From the NCBI GenBank assembly GCA_964558715.1, contig CAZLFD010000018.1:1-25350 (forward strand): 25,350 bases of DNA. Reading direction: 5' to 3'. The notes under the pieces were generated by a model. That model was not told the origin of the DNA. It searched no databases and was given only the letters and a program-made list of their open reading frames with translations. The stretch comes from JBGSOV01 sp964558715. Its GTDB lineage: Bacteria > Patescibacteriota > Gracilibacteria > CAIRYL01 > GCA-016699755. Below, one piece after another: positions 14,843 to 23,281 of this stretch. A program made the translations under genes and the position numbers. How positions within the stretch are numbered: the first letter of the stretch is position 1; every line of letters starts with the position of its first letter.

Positions 14843-14848
14843 ATTATA
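14843..14848 (-). promoter_or_regulatory. -10 element of the cas9 remnant
   Basis: A perfect TATAAT on the minus strand ends 11 nt before the ATG at 14831. No matching -35 is visible. The leader would be about 5 nt. Confidence 0.35.
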
Positions 14849-14900
14849 AACTGTAAGAAAATCAATATATATTGCTCAAAAGGTACGAAATGGAAAAGTA

Positions 14901-14936
14901 TTGACACCCATAATAAAATCAAGAACAATCGTGTCA
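14901..14936 (+). promoter_or_regulatory. his operon promoter with a flanking inverted repeat (candidate HisR operator)
   Basis: A perfect TTGACA (14901-14906), a 17-bp spacer and AACAAT (14924-14929) form the promoter. TGACAC (14902-14907) and GTGTCA (14931-14936) are inverted copies that bracket the -10, so a bound dimer pair would block polymerase. The first gene encodes a TrpR-type repressor, which suggests autoregulation. The -10 is weak, as expected of a regulated promoter. Confidence 0.55.
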
Positions 14937-14957
14937 CTTTGTTAATACATTGAAACG

Positions 14958-15248
14958 ATGAAAGACTGGAAGACACCCGAAGTCGAGAAGCTAATCAAAG
15001 CCATACTCTTGCTCCGCTCAGAAGCAGAGTTGGCCGCGTTTCTGCGTGACGTATGTACTCAATCTGAACTCAGCGAAATGGGAAAACGTTTTGCTGCTGC
15101 TGAAATGCTGCACAAATCGCTCCCTGTTCGCCAAATTGCGGAAGTGACCGGGCTTTCTACGACCACGGTTTCGCGCGTGTCGCACTGGAAGAAATATGGC
15201 GAAGGCGGCTACGATCTTGTACTTGACCAACTTTCCCCTCAAAAATGA
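14958..15248 (+). CDS. TrpR/YerC-family repressor, candidate histidine-operon regulator
   Basis: This 96-residue all-helical protein matches the YerC/YecD branch of the TrpR superfamily. Helical N-terminal dimerisation segments run through SELSEMGKRFAAAEMLHKS, followed by the helix-turn-helix LPVRQIAEVTGLSTTTVSRV (56-73). The branch ends SHWKKYGEGGYDLVL, as here. In Firmicutes, YerC-type proteins have been predicted as histidine regulators (HisR). Its position as first gene of the his operon, with an ATGA overlap into hisG and an inverted repeat over the promoter, supports that role here. The ligand, presumably histidine, is inferred. The start codon has no Shine-Dalgarno motif. Confidence 0.8.
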   Translation: MKDWKTPEVEKLIKAILLLRSEAELAAFLRDVCTQSELSEMGKRFAAAEMLHKSLPVRQIAEVTGLSTTTVSRVSHWKKYGEGGYDLVLDQLSPQK

Positions 15249-16117
15249 CGACTCCGACTTTGCGTTTGGCTATCCAAAAATCAGGCCGTTTAGCAACGAA
15301 AAGCCTCGAAATTCTTGCCAGAGCTGGTATCGATGTGCCGGAATATGATCGCTTGCTGAAGATTAAAGCAAAGAATTTTCCCCTCGAAATCCTTTTGCTG
15401 CGTGCGAGTGATATCCCCGAAGTCGTCAGCGATGAAGCGGCGGATGTTTGCATAATCGGTCAAAACAGTTTAATGGAATCGATGCACTACCTCGAACTCG
15501 AAGAGCTGCGCCAATTAAAATTTGGTAGCTGCCGCTTGTCCATTGCAGTTCCTATGAATTCACCGTTCGATTCGGTCAAAGAGCTTGCCGGAAAAGCAAT
15601 CGCTACGAGTCATCCGGTGTTATTGCAAAAGTATCTCAATCAGCACAAGCTCAAGGTAGAGGTTTTACCAATGAGCGGATCGGTTGAAATCGCGCCCGAG
15701 TTGGGTGTGGCTGAGGCTATCTGCGATCTTGTAAGTTCTGGCTCTACCTTGCAGGCGAACAATCTGCGCGAAATCGAGCCTATCTTCCTTTCGCAGGCAG
15801 CATTGATCGCCAATAAAGACCTATCGCCAGAAAAACAAAAACTGCTCGATGAATTTCTGATGCGCATCGACTCGGTTATTAATGCGGCCGATTTGAAGTC
15901 GGTCACTTTGAATGCGCATAAATCGGCGTTAAAACAAATCGAAGAGGTACTTCCTGGTCTTGATAGCCCAACGGTAACCCCGCTTGCGAAGGAGGATTGG
16001 GTAGCCATTCACTCGATTGTGAAAGAGGATGAAGATTTTTGGAATAAGATCCGTAAACTGAAAGAAGCCGGGGCGAGGGGTATTCTTGTTGCACCGATCG
16101 AGCGCGTGATTTATTGA
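15245..16117 (+). CDS. hisG: ATP phosphoribosyltransferase, long form
   Basis: HisG catalyses the first committed step of histidine synthesis, ATP + PRPP to phosphoribosyl-ATP. The 290-residue product is the long, hexameric type. Two periplasmic-binding-like catalytic lobes open with LRLAIQKSGRL, and the PRPP-loop block EAICDLVSSGSTLQANNLRE lies at 157-176. A C-terminal regulatory domain (about 213-290), ending ARGILVAPIERVI, binds histidine for feedback inhibition in relatives. Because this domain is present, no HisZ partner is needed. The start overlaps the repressor stop by 4 nt and hisD follows 9 nt after the stop, so co-transcription is very likely. Confidence 0.95.
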   Translation: MTTPTLRLAIQKSGRLATKSLEILARAGIDVPEYDRLLKIKAKNFPLEILLLRASDIPEVVSDEAADVCIIGQNSLMESMHYLELEELRQLKFGSCRLSIAVPMNSPFDSVKELAGKAIATSHPVLLQKYLNQHKLKVEVLPMSGSVEIAPELGVAEAICDLVSSGSTLQANNLREIEPIFLSQAALIANKDLSPEKQKLLDEFLMRIDSVINAADLKSVTLNAHKSALKQIEEVLPGLDSPTVTPLAKEDWVAIHSIVKEDEDFWNKIRKLKEAGARGILVAPIERVIY

Positions 16118-16126
16118 TTTTCTTCG

Positions 16127-17410
16127 ATGATGAAACAATTTACTTTATCTACATTGTCATCTGCAGAGTGCTCTGATCTTTGCCTGCGAAACCGAGCTGA
16201 GGCGCAAGTCGATCTGGTTCAGAAATGTAAAGAGATTGAAGTAGCAGTGCGTAATAGTGGCGATGCTGCTCTTTTTACCTTTGCCAAGCAATTCGACGGT
16301 GTGCAGCTCGATAATCTCGCAGTTACAGACCAAGAGTATGAAGCATGTGAGAATATCGATCTAAAATTGAAGACGGCAATCCGCCAGGCTGAGAGTAATA
16401 TCCGCCTGTTTCATGAACAACAAAAGTGTTCGAGTATTGAAGTCGAGACGACATCTGGCGTGCGCTGTTGGCGTGAATTTCGTCCATTACAAAGTGCTGG
16501 CCTCTATATTCCCGGTGGTTCGGCTCCACTCTTTTCTACTGTATTGATGTTAGGAATTCCGGCACTTCTGGCCGGCGTTCAAGATATTGTCATCTGTACT
16601 CCACCGAATAAGTCGGGTCGGGTAGCTCCTGAAATCTTGTGGGCGGCGAAATTGCTTGGTTTGCGGACGGTCTATAAAGTCGGCGGCGCGCAAGCGATAT
16701 TCGCCATGGCGCATGGAACAGAGACGATTCCAAAAGTCGATAAGCTATTCGGCCCCGGAAATCGCTTCGTCACTACGGCAAAGCAGCTCGTATCTCTTCA
16801 TACCCCAATCGACATGCCGGCCGGTGCCAGTGAAGTCTTAGTGCTGGCCGATCAGGATGCTAATCCAAAATTCGTCGCTGCAGATCTGCTTTCGCAGGCT
16901 GAACACGGACCAGATTCTCAGGCGATTTTGGTGACCGATTCCACATCGTTCATCGAACAGGTATCTACAGAAATCAATCAGCAGATTATAACTTTACCGC
17001 GTAAAGCTATTGCTATAGAGGCGCTCAATAGCAGCTTTGCGATGCTTTGTGAAAACCTTGATGAAGGAATGGAATTCGTAAATCAGTATGCTCCTGAGCA
17101 CCTCATTTTGCATCTTGATGATTGGCAATCGATGCTCCCCAGTATCAAACATGCTGGCTCTGTCTTTTGTGGACAATGGAGCCCGGAGTCGGCAGGAGAT
17201 TACGCGAGCGGAACGAATCACACATTGCCGACATCGGGCTATGCGCGCAATTTTTCCGGAGTATCAGTAGAAAGTTTTGGTAAATACATCTCGTTTCAAG
17301 AGCTTTCAAAAGATGGCCTGCAAAGTCTCGCCGAAATCATTGAGACTATGGCTGCCGCCGAAGGTTTAGACGCACATAAAAATGCCGTTTCTCTTCGTAT
17401 GCAATCGTGA
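16127..17410 (+). CDS. hisD: Histidinol dehydrogenase
   Basis: HisD makes the last two oxidations, histidinol to histidinal to histidine, using NAD and zinc. At 427 residues the length is normal. Expected residues are present: LFGPGNRFVTTAK, the DMPAGASEVLVLAD block, zinc ligands Gln257 and His260 (SQAEHGPDSQ), Asp358 (AGDYASGTNH) and His417 (GLDAHKNA), and catalytic Glu324/His325 (APEHL). Two consecutive ATG codons open the gene; the first is taken. Its TGA overlaps the GTG start of the Smr gene by 4 nt. Confidence 0.95.
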   Translation: MMKQFTLSTLSSAECSDLCLRNRAEAQVDLVQKCKEIEVAVRNSGDAALFTFAKQFDGVQLDNLAVTDQEYEACENIDLKLKTAIRQAESNIRLFHEQQKCSSIEVETTSGVRCWREFRPLQSAGLYIPGGSAPLFSTVLMLGIPALLAGVQDIVICTPPNKSGRVAPEILWAAKLLGLRTVYKVGGAQAIFAMAHGTETIPKVDKLFGPGNRFVTTAKQLVSLHTPIDMPAGASEVLVLADQDANPKFVAADLLSQAEHGPDSQAILVTDSTSFIEQVSTEINQQIITLPRKAIAIEALNSSFAMLCENLDEGMEFVNQYAPEHLILHLDDWQSMLPSIKHAGSVFCGQWSPESAGDYASGTNHTLPTSGYARNFSGVSVESFGKYISFQELSKDGLQSLAEIIETMAAAEGLDAHKNAVSLRMQS

Positions 17411-17760
17411 ACGACATGGATGAGATCATGCGAACCGTTGCTGGCATACCGACATCAGAAAATACAGGTGAACCCCAGTTAGGCAAAAGGTATATTCATA
17501 TTCCCGACAATCCGCAGAAAACACTCGATCTCCATGGATTCTATGTTGAAGAAGGAGTGCTAGAGGCGGAATCTTTTATCCAGCGGTGCCAAGATGAAGA
17601 CTTGGTAAAAATCCGTATTATTACCGGGCATGGTTCAGAGACTGGCATTTCACTTCTATTCTCTCATGTCGGTAAACGACTTGCAGAGTTGCAAGGCGGG
17701 TATGGAAAAATAAAAGTCGAGCGGTTAAAGGGATATTTCGATATCATACTGCTACCATGA
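17407..17760 (+). CDS. Stand-alone Smr-domain protein in the his operon
   Basis: The 117-residue product is a disordered N-terminal arm of about 30 residues plus a single Smr (small MutS-related) domain. It has the diagnostic LDLHG motif (40-44) and the later glycine-rich IITGHGSETG (71-80). Smr domains are nucleases or nucleic-acid-binding modules, often attached to MutS2 but also free-standing; stand-alone forms have been linked to RNA and ribosome quality control. No MutS part is present. The GTG start overlaps the hisD stop, and its own stop overlaps the first HAD gene, so it is translated with histidine enzymes. Why it is there is unclear. ATG 17416 is an alternative start. Confidence 0.8.
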   Translation: MNDMDEIMRTVAGIPTSENTGEPQLGKRYIHIPDNPQKTLDLHGFYVEEGVLEAESFIQRCQDEDLVKIRIITGHGSETGISLLFSHVGKRLAELQGGYGKIKVERLKGYFDIILLP

Positions 17761-18389
17761 GCTTTGACGCGATTATCTTCGACATGGACGGCGTTGTCTT
17801 GGATTCCGAGAAATATTGGCCCGAAATGGACCACCAATTGCTGCCAGCGTTGATTCCTGATTTCGATCCAGAACACTTTCCGCCATTTCTGGGTGTCGGC
17901 AGTAAACATATCTACGAAATGCTTGCTCAGCAATACGAACTGGATTTCGATGAAGCCACCTTTATTGAGCAGCGATACTCCGCGGCGATTGAATATGTGT
18001 ATGAAAAAACGCAACTAATGCCAGGGTTCCTCGATTTTGTCACCACTCAGAAGCGAACGTATAAAATTGCTTTGGGTACTTCAGCGCCACAGTTTTTGGT
18101 CGATCATATTTTTGAGCGGCTCGGTCTGCATGAATACTTCGATGCTATCGCCACTCCGGACGATACCGATGGGGTCGGTAAACCGCAGCCAGATATCTTT
18201 CTTGCTGCATCGAAAAAATTGAATAGAGCCCCAGAAAAATGCTTGGTGATCGAAGACGCAGATGCCGGCATACAAGCAGGGAAGGCGGCTGGCATGACCG
18301 TCTACGCGTTTCGCAACGGGCTAAACTCACACCAGTTGCTCGCACAAGCCGATCGAATATTTACTGACTATTCCGAAATCGAACTATGA
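17757..18389 (+). CDS. HAD-superfamily hydrolase, beta-phosphoglucomutase-like, copy 1
   Basis: This 210-residue protein contains all four HAD motifs. The nucleophile and acid are in FDMDGV (Asp9, Asp11), motif II is ALGTSAP, the motif III lysine is in KPQPDIFL, and motif IV is VIEDADAGIQAGKAAGM. A helical cap lies between motifs I and II, as in subclass IA phosphatases and phosphomutases. Substrate: a small phosphorylated metabolite; not determinable. It is a tandem paralogue of the next gene: both start MSF-N/D-A and end ADRIFTD(Y/F)SE(I/L)EL. The fused HisB below already supplies histidinol-phosphate phosphatase, so this is either redundant, a metabolite-repair enzyme, or unrelated to histidine. 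Overlaps neighbours by 4 nt at both ends. Confidence 0.85.
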   Translation: MSFDAIIFDMDGVVLDSEKYWPEMDHQLLPALIPDFDPEHFPPFLGVGSKHIYEMLAQQYELDFDEATFIEQRYSAAIEYVYEKTQLMPGFLDFVTTQKRTYKIALGTSAPQFLVDHIFERLGLHEYFDAIATPDDTDGVGKPQPDIFLAASKKLNRAPEKCLVIEDADAGIQAGKAAGMTVYAFRNGLNSHQLLAQADRIFTDYSEIEL

Positions 18390-19021
18390 GTTTCAATGCG
18401 GTGATCTTCGACATGGACGGCGTACTGGTCAACTCTGAAAAATTCTGGGAAGAAACCGATGTTAATCGCTTATCTCAGCTTTTTCCTGAAAATGAAATAC
18501 AGGCGATCCGCGCTTCGATGACCGGAGTCGGTCTGCAGGGGAATTACCAAATTCTCAAAGCAGCCGGTAAAACGGATCTCTCTTTTGATGAATTCGTTGC
18601 CGAACGCAAGGCGTTTGCACTTCAAAATATCTACCCTTTTGTCTCGTTGATTCCCGGAGTGTTGCAATTTCTTCAGCTAGTAGCGAAGACATATCCAGTA
18701 GCACTGGGATCTTCTTCGCCGCGCGAATTTATTCGTTGTGTTTTTGAGCACCAAGCTATCGAGAAGTATTTTCAAGCCGTCGTTTCGAGTGATGATGTCG
18801 ATGGGAATGAAAAACCAAAACCGGATATTTATCTGCGCGCTGCGCAACTTTTAGGTGTCGAGCCGCAAGACTGTCTGGTGATCGAAGACTCGAAAAACGG
18901 CATTGCTGCGGGCAAAGCTGCCGGCATGACGGTATGGGCATACAGCTACGCGGATAATGCTGACCAGGATATTTCGGCGGCTGACCGAATTTTTACTGAT
19001 TTTTCTGAGCTCGAACTATGA
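18386..19021 (+). CDS. HAD-superfamily hydrolase, beta-phosphoglucomutase-like, copy 2
   Basis: The 211-residue tandem paralogue of the preceding gene has complete motifs: FDMDGVLVNSE with Asp9/Asp11, ALGSSSPRE, KPKPDIYL and VIEDSKNGIAAGKAAGM. The cap-domain residues (about 15-85) differ much more than the core between the two copies, which suggests different substrates after duplication. Start ATG 18386 overlaps the previous stop (ATGA), and its own stop overlaps hisC in the same way. The function within the histidine operon is unknown. Confidence 0.85.
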   Translation: MSFNAVIFDMDGVLVNSEKFWEETDVNRLSQLFPENEIQAIRASMTGVGLQGNYQILKAAGKTDLSFDEFVAERKAFALQNIYPFVSLIPGVLQFLQLVAKTYPVALGSSSPREFIRCVFEHQAIEKYFQAVVSSDDVDGNEKPKPDIYLRAAQLLGVEPQDCLVIEDSKNGIAAGKAAGMTVWAYSYADNADQDISAADRIFTDFSELEL

Positions 19022-20061
19022 ATGTTACAGCACTCGCGCGGCTAAATATCCAAAAACTACAAGCATATTCTTCTGGCAAAAGCGAATTTTCGGGGAACGC
19101 CCAGATATATCTCGACACCAATGAAAATCCCTTTGGCGATAATATCATCAATCGTTATCCCGATCCGTTGCAATGGAAACTGATGGAAAAAATCGCTGCT
19201 GTAAAATCTACCCAATTCGGCACAAAACTTACGGCAGAGAATCTCGCTTTAGGAAATGGTTCCGACGAACTCATCGACATGCTCGTACGGATTTTTTGCG
19301 AACCGGGAGCCGACTCGCTGGTATACACACCGCCAACTTTTGGCATGTATCAAGTGGATGCCGATTTGAACAATGTCGCTGCAATCAGGGTTCCGCTCGA
19401 TGCTGATTTCGATCTTGATGTAGAGGGCATTCTTGCGCAGAACGGCAAAGCAAAACTACTCTTTCTGTGTTCACCAAATAGCCCGACGGGCAATTGCATG
19501 GCCGCAGAGCGCATGGAAAAGATCATTACCGATTGGCAGGGGATCGTGGTACTCGATGAAGCGTATGTCGATTTTTGTCAGGAACGCAGTTTTGTTCCGC
19601 GCCTGAAGGAGTTCCCGCATTTGGCGATTTTGCAGACCTTTTCGAAAGCTTGGGGCATGGCGGGGGTGCGATTGGGATTTTGCATTGCGAATACAGAAAT
19701 CATAAATCTGATCCGGAAAGTGAAGATGCCGTATAATATCGACGTTTTGAAGGAAGCGTATATTCTCGAACGCCTAGCAGAAAAAACCCGCTTTACGACT
19801 GAAGTGATGCAGATATTACAAGAACGCCAGCGGATGCAGAACGAACTAAAGAAACATGCCGAGCAGATCTATCCGACGCAAACCAACTTTGTTCTTGTCC
19901 GCTTTGCTGACGGAAATACGGTCTACCGTCATTTACTCAGGAATGGAGTGGTGACGCGAAATTTCTCTGCCAAACTGCAAACTGAGAACTGCCTCCGCAT
20001 TACGATAGGAACCCCAGAAGAAAACGACATTGTCCTCAAACTTCTCTCTGAAATCATATGA
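19018..20061 (+). CDS. hisC: Histidinol-phosphate aminotransferase
   Basis: HisC transfers the amino group from glutamate to imidazole-acetol phosphate using PLP. The 347-residue class I/II aminotransferase shows YLDTNENPFG near the N-terminus, GNGSDELID for cofactor-phosphate binding, LCSPNSPTGN, VVLDEAYVDF, and the Schiff-base lysine Lys210 in TFSKAWGMAGVRLGF. The C-terminus has the substrate-carboxylate arginine in CLRITIGTPEEN. It sits between the HAD pair and hisB with 4-nt overlaps on both sides. Confidence 0.95.
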   Translation: MNVTALARLNIQKLQAYSSGKSEFSGNAQIYLDTNENPFGDNIINRYPDPLQWKLMEKIAAVKSTQFGTKLTAENLALGNGSDELIDMLVRIFCEPGADSLVYTPPTFGMYQVDADLNNVAAIRVPLDADFDLDVEGILAQNGKAKLLFLCSPNSPTGNCMAAERMEKIITDWQGIVVLDEAYVDFCQERSFVPRLKEFPHLAILQTFSKAWGMAGVRLGFCIANTEIINLIRKVKMPYNIDVLKEAYILERLAEKTRFTTEVMQILQERQRMQNELKKHAEQIYPTQTNFVLVRFADGNTVYRHLLRNGVVTRNFSAKLQTENCLRITIGTPEENDIVLKLLSEII

Positions 20062-21122
20062 AAAAAATCCTTTTTGTCGACCGCGACGGCACATTGCTCG
20101 TTGAACCGTCAGAAACCGAGCAAGTGAATTCCATCGCTGAGATCGAGCTCATCCCCGGAGTCATTTCTGCCCTCAAGCGTTTCACTGAAGCCGGATACGA
20201 AATCATAGTCGTCACAAACCAAGACGGGCTCGATACGCCCGCGAACCCGCGCGAAAGGTATGAAGAAATAAACGCTTTTCTCTTTTGCATTTTCGCCAGT
20301 GAAGCAATCGCGATTACCGAAGTCTTCGAGTGTCCGCATTATCTGCACGATGATTGCACATGTCGTAAACCAAAAGTCGGGATTCTTGGTGATTACCTAG
20401 AGCAAGAGCAAGTCGACTTTGCACATTCGCTGATGGTAGGTGATCGGCAATCTGATATCGATTTTGCCAAACATCTCAGCATCCAGGGTTTTCTGCTTCC
20501 GAAACTTTCTTGGGCAGAAATCGCCGACACGGTACTCCTTGCCCCGCGCAAAGCGATTGTTTCGCGTAAGACGAAAGAAACGGATATTTCGATTACACTC
20601 AATTTGGACGGAAGCGGGAAATATAAGGTATCTACTGGTCTCAAATTCTTTGACCACATGCTTGAGCAGCTTGCCAAGCACAGCTTATTCGATCTCGAGC
20701 TATCGTGTCAGGGCGATTTGGAAATCGATGAGCACCATACGATTGAAGATGTCGGCATTGCATTAGGAGATTGTTTTCGTCAGGCGCTTGGCGACAAGCG
20801 AGGTATCGAGCGCTATGCGAGTGAGCGAACTGTACCGATGGATGAAGCGAAAGCCGAAGTCGCCCTCGATCTTTCTGGACGGCCATATTTTAAGTTTTTC
20901 GCTGATTTTCAGCGCGAATACGTGGGAGATTTTCCTACCGAGATGCTCGGCCATTTTTTGCGTAGTTTTTGTGACGCGGCAAAGATCAACCTTCATATCA
21001 CGCTGAACGGCGAAAATACCCATCACTTGGTCGAAATTACTTTTAAAGGATTGGCGCGGTGCCTAAAAGATGCTGTGCAGCGCGAAGGAAATTCGCTGCC
21101 ATCCACAAAAGGTGTGCTATAA
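20058..21122 (+). CDS. hisB: Bifunctional histidinol-phosphatase / imidazoleglycerol-phosphate dehydratase
   Basis: The 354-residue fusion performs two steps. The N-terminal HAD phosphatase (about 1-165) has nucleophile DRDGT (Asp8, Asp10), TNQDGLDT, and the structural zinc site Cys92, His94, Cys100 and Cys102 (ECPH...CTCRKPK). The C-terminal IGP dehydratase (about 168-354) has FDHMLEQLAKH, EHHTIEDVGIALG, THHLVEITFKGLAR and the terminal STKGVL, covering the two metal sites. Length and architecture equal the E. coli enzyme (355 residues); this fused form is typical of gammaproteobacteria, Bacteroidetes and campylobacters, and unusual elsewhere. The stop codon is part of an extended -10 motif preceding hisH. 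Confidence 0.95.
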   Translation: MKKILFVDRDGTLLVEPSETEQVNSIAEIELIPGVISALKRFTEAGYEIIVVTNQDGLDTPANPRERYEEINAFLFCIFASEAIAITEVFECPHYLHDDCTCRKPKVGILGDYLEQEQVDFAHSLMVGDRQSDIDFAKHLSIQGFLLPKLSWAEIADTVLLAPRKAIVSRKTKETDISITLNLDGSGKYKVSTGLKFFDHMLEQLAKHSLFDLELSCQGDLEIDEHHTIEDVGIALGDCFRQALGDKRGIERYASERTVPMDEAKAEVALDLSGRPYFKFFADFQREYVGDFPTEMLGHFLRSFCDAAKINLHITLNGENTHHLVEITFKGLARCLKDAVQREGNSLPSTKGVL

Positions 21123-21123
21123 T
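21115..21123 (+). promoter_or_regulatory. Possible internal promoter before hisH (extended -10)
   Basis: TGCTATAAT is a perfect extended -10 element overlapping the hisB stop. Initiation 7 nt later would fall at the hisH ATG and yield a leaderless mRNA. No -35 is visible, so this rests on one motif. Confidence 0.35.
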
Positions 21124-21130
21124 TCTTGAT

Positions 21131-21739
21131 ATGCTTGCCATTCTCGATTACGATGCCGGCAATCTTCGTTCCGTAACAAATGCACTCGATCGCATCGGGC
21201 AGCAATATTTTGTCTCTGATAATCCTCAAAGATTAGATGAAGCGGACAAACTTATTTTTCCGGGAGTAGGGCACGCCGGCGCAGCAATGGCGTCACTTAA
21301 GACAAAACAGTTAGATGGTTTCTTGCGCGACTGGAAAAAACCACTTCTGGGGATATGCGTGGGAATGCAGTTGCTCTTCGATCATTCTGAAGAGGGGGAT
21401 ACCGATGGTCTTGGTATTATTCCCGGAAAGGTCGTACGCTTCAAAAACGAGAAAGTGGGAGTAGTGCCACATATGGGATGGAATGCGGTTTACTACAAGA
21501 ACAAAGTCGACAACGGCTTATGTCAGGTAAGTGATTTTTATTTTGTACATTCCTATTATTGTGTGGCAGAAATTAATGAACATATGTTCGGCGAAACGGA
21601 TTATAATGAACAAAAATTTTGTTCAATTGTAATGAAGGATAATATTATGGGGACCCAATTTCACGTAGAAAAATCTGGTCCAGCCGGAGCCAAACTCCTT
21701 GCCGCATTTTGCGCCGGTGAATTACCCAAAATGTCATGA
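21131..21739 (+). CDS. hisH: Imidazole glycerol phosphate synthase, glutaminase subunit
   Basis: HisH hydrolyses glutamine and passes ammonia to HisF. The 202-residue class I glutamine amidotransferase begins MLAILDYDAGNLRSV, as the family does. It carries the triad Cys76 (GICVGMQLL), His178 and Glu180 (TQFHVEKSG), and the HMGWN block. The frame is open 72 nt further upstream into hisB, but ATG 21131 gives the family N-terminus. It is the only gene of the core operon separated from its neighbour by a gap (8 nt) instead of an overlap. hisA follows with an ATGA overlap. Confidence 0.95.
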   Translation: MLAILDYDAGNLRSVTNALDRIGQQYFVSDNPQRLDEADKLIFPGVGHAGAAMASLKTKQLDGFLRDWKKPLLGICVGMQLLFDHSEEGDTDGLGIIPGKVVRFKNEKVGVVPHMGWNAVYYKNKVDNGLCQVSDFYFVHSYYCVAEINEHMFGETDYNEQKFCSIVMKDNIMGTQFHVEKSGPAGAKLLAAFCAGELPKMS

Positions 21740-22473
21740 GTAATGCTTTTGAACTGTGGCCTTCAATCGATCTGATCGGCGGAAAACCGGTCCGTTTGCG
21801 GCAAGGAGATTTTGAGCACATGACCGAATATGAACATCCCCTTGCAGATCTCGCCACAATGTTTTCTGAGTTTGCCAGTGGTATTCATCTGGTCGATCTT
21901 GATGGAGCCAAAGAAGGAAAACTCATGCACTTGGAGGCGATTAAAGAGGTGTGTGATGTTGCCACGATCCCTGTTGAAGCTGGCGGCGGCGTTCGATCGT
22001 TGGGGGATGTCGACCAACTGCTAGCTGCCGGTGTCGCACGTGTGATCATCGGAACCTCAGCGATTACTGACTCCGTTTTTTTAGCGCAAGCGCTCGATCA
22101 GTTTGGTGCAGAACGGATTGTGGTAGCGGCAGATATTAAAAACGGCTACATCGCCACAAATGCTTGGCAAGATTCTTCACAGATGATGATCGATGCTTTT
22201 CTCACCACTCTTACATCTGTCGGTGTGCGCACTGTCGCCGTTACTGAGGTCGCTCGCGATGGCACACTTGCCGGCCCACCTGTCGAGCTGTATCACAACC
22301 TGTCTTCCTTGTTTCCAGAATTTCAGATCATCGCTTCCGGAGGAATCTCATGCATTGAAGATCTGCATAAATTGCGGGAAGCGAAAATCGCTGGTGCGAT
22401 TTTTGGAAAGTCGTTTTACGAGGGGTGGATCACTTTACCACAGCTCAAAGAATTTTGTTGCGAGCCATGCTGA
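21736..22473 (+). CDS. hisA: ProFAR isomerase
   Basis: HisA opens the ribose of ProFAR (Amadori rearrangement) to give PRFAR, the substrate of HisHF. The 245-residue (beta/alpha)8 barrel has the general base and acid Asp12 (SIDLIGG) and Asp133 (AADIKNG). Its phosphate-binding loops are AGGGVRS and ASGGISC, plus the GTSAI segment. Length is normal. The C-terminus contains Cys-Cys and Cys (FCCEPC), which is uncommon for the family. It overlaps hisH by 4 nt and hisF by 7 nt. Confidence 0.95.
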   Translation: MSNAFELWPSIDLIGGKPVRLRQGDFEHMTEYEHPLADLATMFSEFASGIHLVDLDGAKEGKLMHLEAIKEVCDVATIPVEAGGGVRSLGDVDQLLAAGVARVIIGTSAITDSVFLAQALDQFGAERIVVAADIKNGYIATNAWQDSSQMMIDAFLTTLTSVGVRTVAVTEVARDGTLAGPPVELYHNLSSLFPEFQIIASGGISCIEDLHKLREAKIAGAIFGKSFYEGWITLPQLKEFCCEPC

Positions 22474-23228
22474 AAAAACGTATTATCCCTTGTCTGGATA
22501 TTAAAGACGGCCGCACAGTGAAGGGGATTAACTTTCTCGATCTGCGTGATGCCGGAGACCCAGTAGAATTGGCGCAGCGTTATTCAGATGAAGGTGCGGA
22601 TGAACTCGTTTTTCTCGATATCACAGCGACGCATGAAGGGCGCAAAACGGCAGTGGAACTTGCTGAAAAAGTCTCAAAAGCGATCTCGATCCCGTTTGCT
22701 ATCGGTGGTGGCGTCACTTCGCCCGATGAATTTCGTGAGATATTGCTTGCTGGCGCCGATAAAGTAGCTATTAACTCCGCCGCCATAAAAAATCCGGCAT
22801 TGGTTTCTGAATGTGCTGATCGCTTTGGCAGCCAGGCTGTCGTTATAGCCATCGATGCAAAAAAAGTCTTCGGAGAAAAGCTCTGGGAGGTCTATATGCG
22901 AGGTGGGCGAACAGCGACTGAAATCGATGCGATTACATGGGCGAAAGAAGTCGAAGCGCGCGGGGCAGGCGAAATACTGCTTACTTCCATGGATCGCGAT
23001 GGTACCAAGGTCGGCTTTGATATCGATTTTTTACAGGCGATATGCGATGAAGTGACGATTCCCGTTATTGCTTCTGGCGGCGTTGGATGCAAAGAACATT
23101 TTGCCGAGCTCTTCCATAAAACGTCTTCTACCGGTGCGTTAGCTGCAAGTGTTTTTCATTTTGGCGAGATACAGATTCCTGAGCTGAAAGGATATCTTTT
23201 GGAAGAGGGGATTCCGGTGCGGATGTAA
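22467..23228 (+). CDS. hisF: Imidazole glycerol phosphate synthase, cyclase subunit
   Basis: HisF joins ammonia from HisH with PRFAR to form IGP and AICAR. The 253-residue barrel begins MLKKRIIPCLDIKDGRTVKG with catalytic Asp11; the second, Asp130, lies in VVIAIDAKK. Phosphate loops IGGGV and ASGGVG are present, as is the family block SMDRDGTKVGFD. ATG 22467 was chosen over the longer frame because it gives the family N-terminus; it overlaps the end of hisA by 7 nt. The operon stops here: the next 160 bp hold a nested hairpin and no plus-strand gene. Confidence 0.95.
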   Translation: MLKKRIIPCLDIKDGRTVKGINFLDLRDAGDPVELAQRYSDEGADELVFLDITATHEGRKTAVELAEKVSKAISIPFAIGGGVTSPDEFREILLAGADKVAINSAAIKNPALVSECADRFGSQAVVIAIDAKKVFGEKLWEVYMRGGRTATEIDAITWAKEVEARGAGEILLTSMDRDGTKVGFDIDFLQAICDEVTIPVIASGGVGCKEHFAELFHKTSSTGALAASVFHFGEIQIPELKGYLLEEGIPVRM

Positions 23229-23281
23229 CATAAGTAAAAGCCTAAATTGCCTCATTCCTGTTGTACGTGTTGTTTCAGTGG

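Noticed and set aside
14916..14945. A third, decayed CRISPR repeat near the his promoter (shared AATCAAGA and CGTGT)
   Set aside because: Only short interrupted matches in A/T-rich sequence; consistent with chance.
16127..23228. Alternative genetic code with UGA as glycine (code 25)
   Set aside because: TGA ends most his genes exactly at family C-termini and in ATGA overlaps, so it is a stop here.
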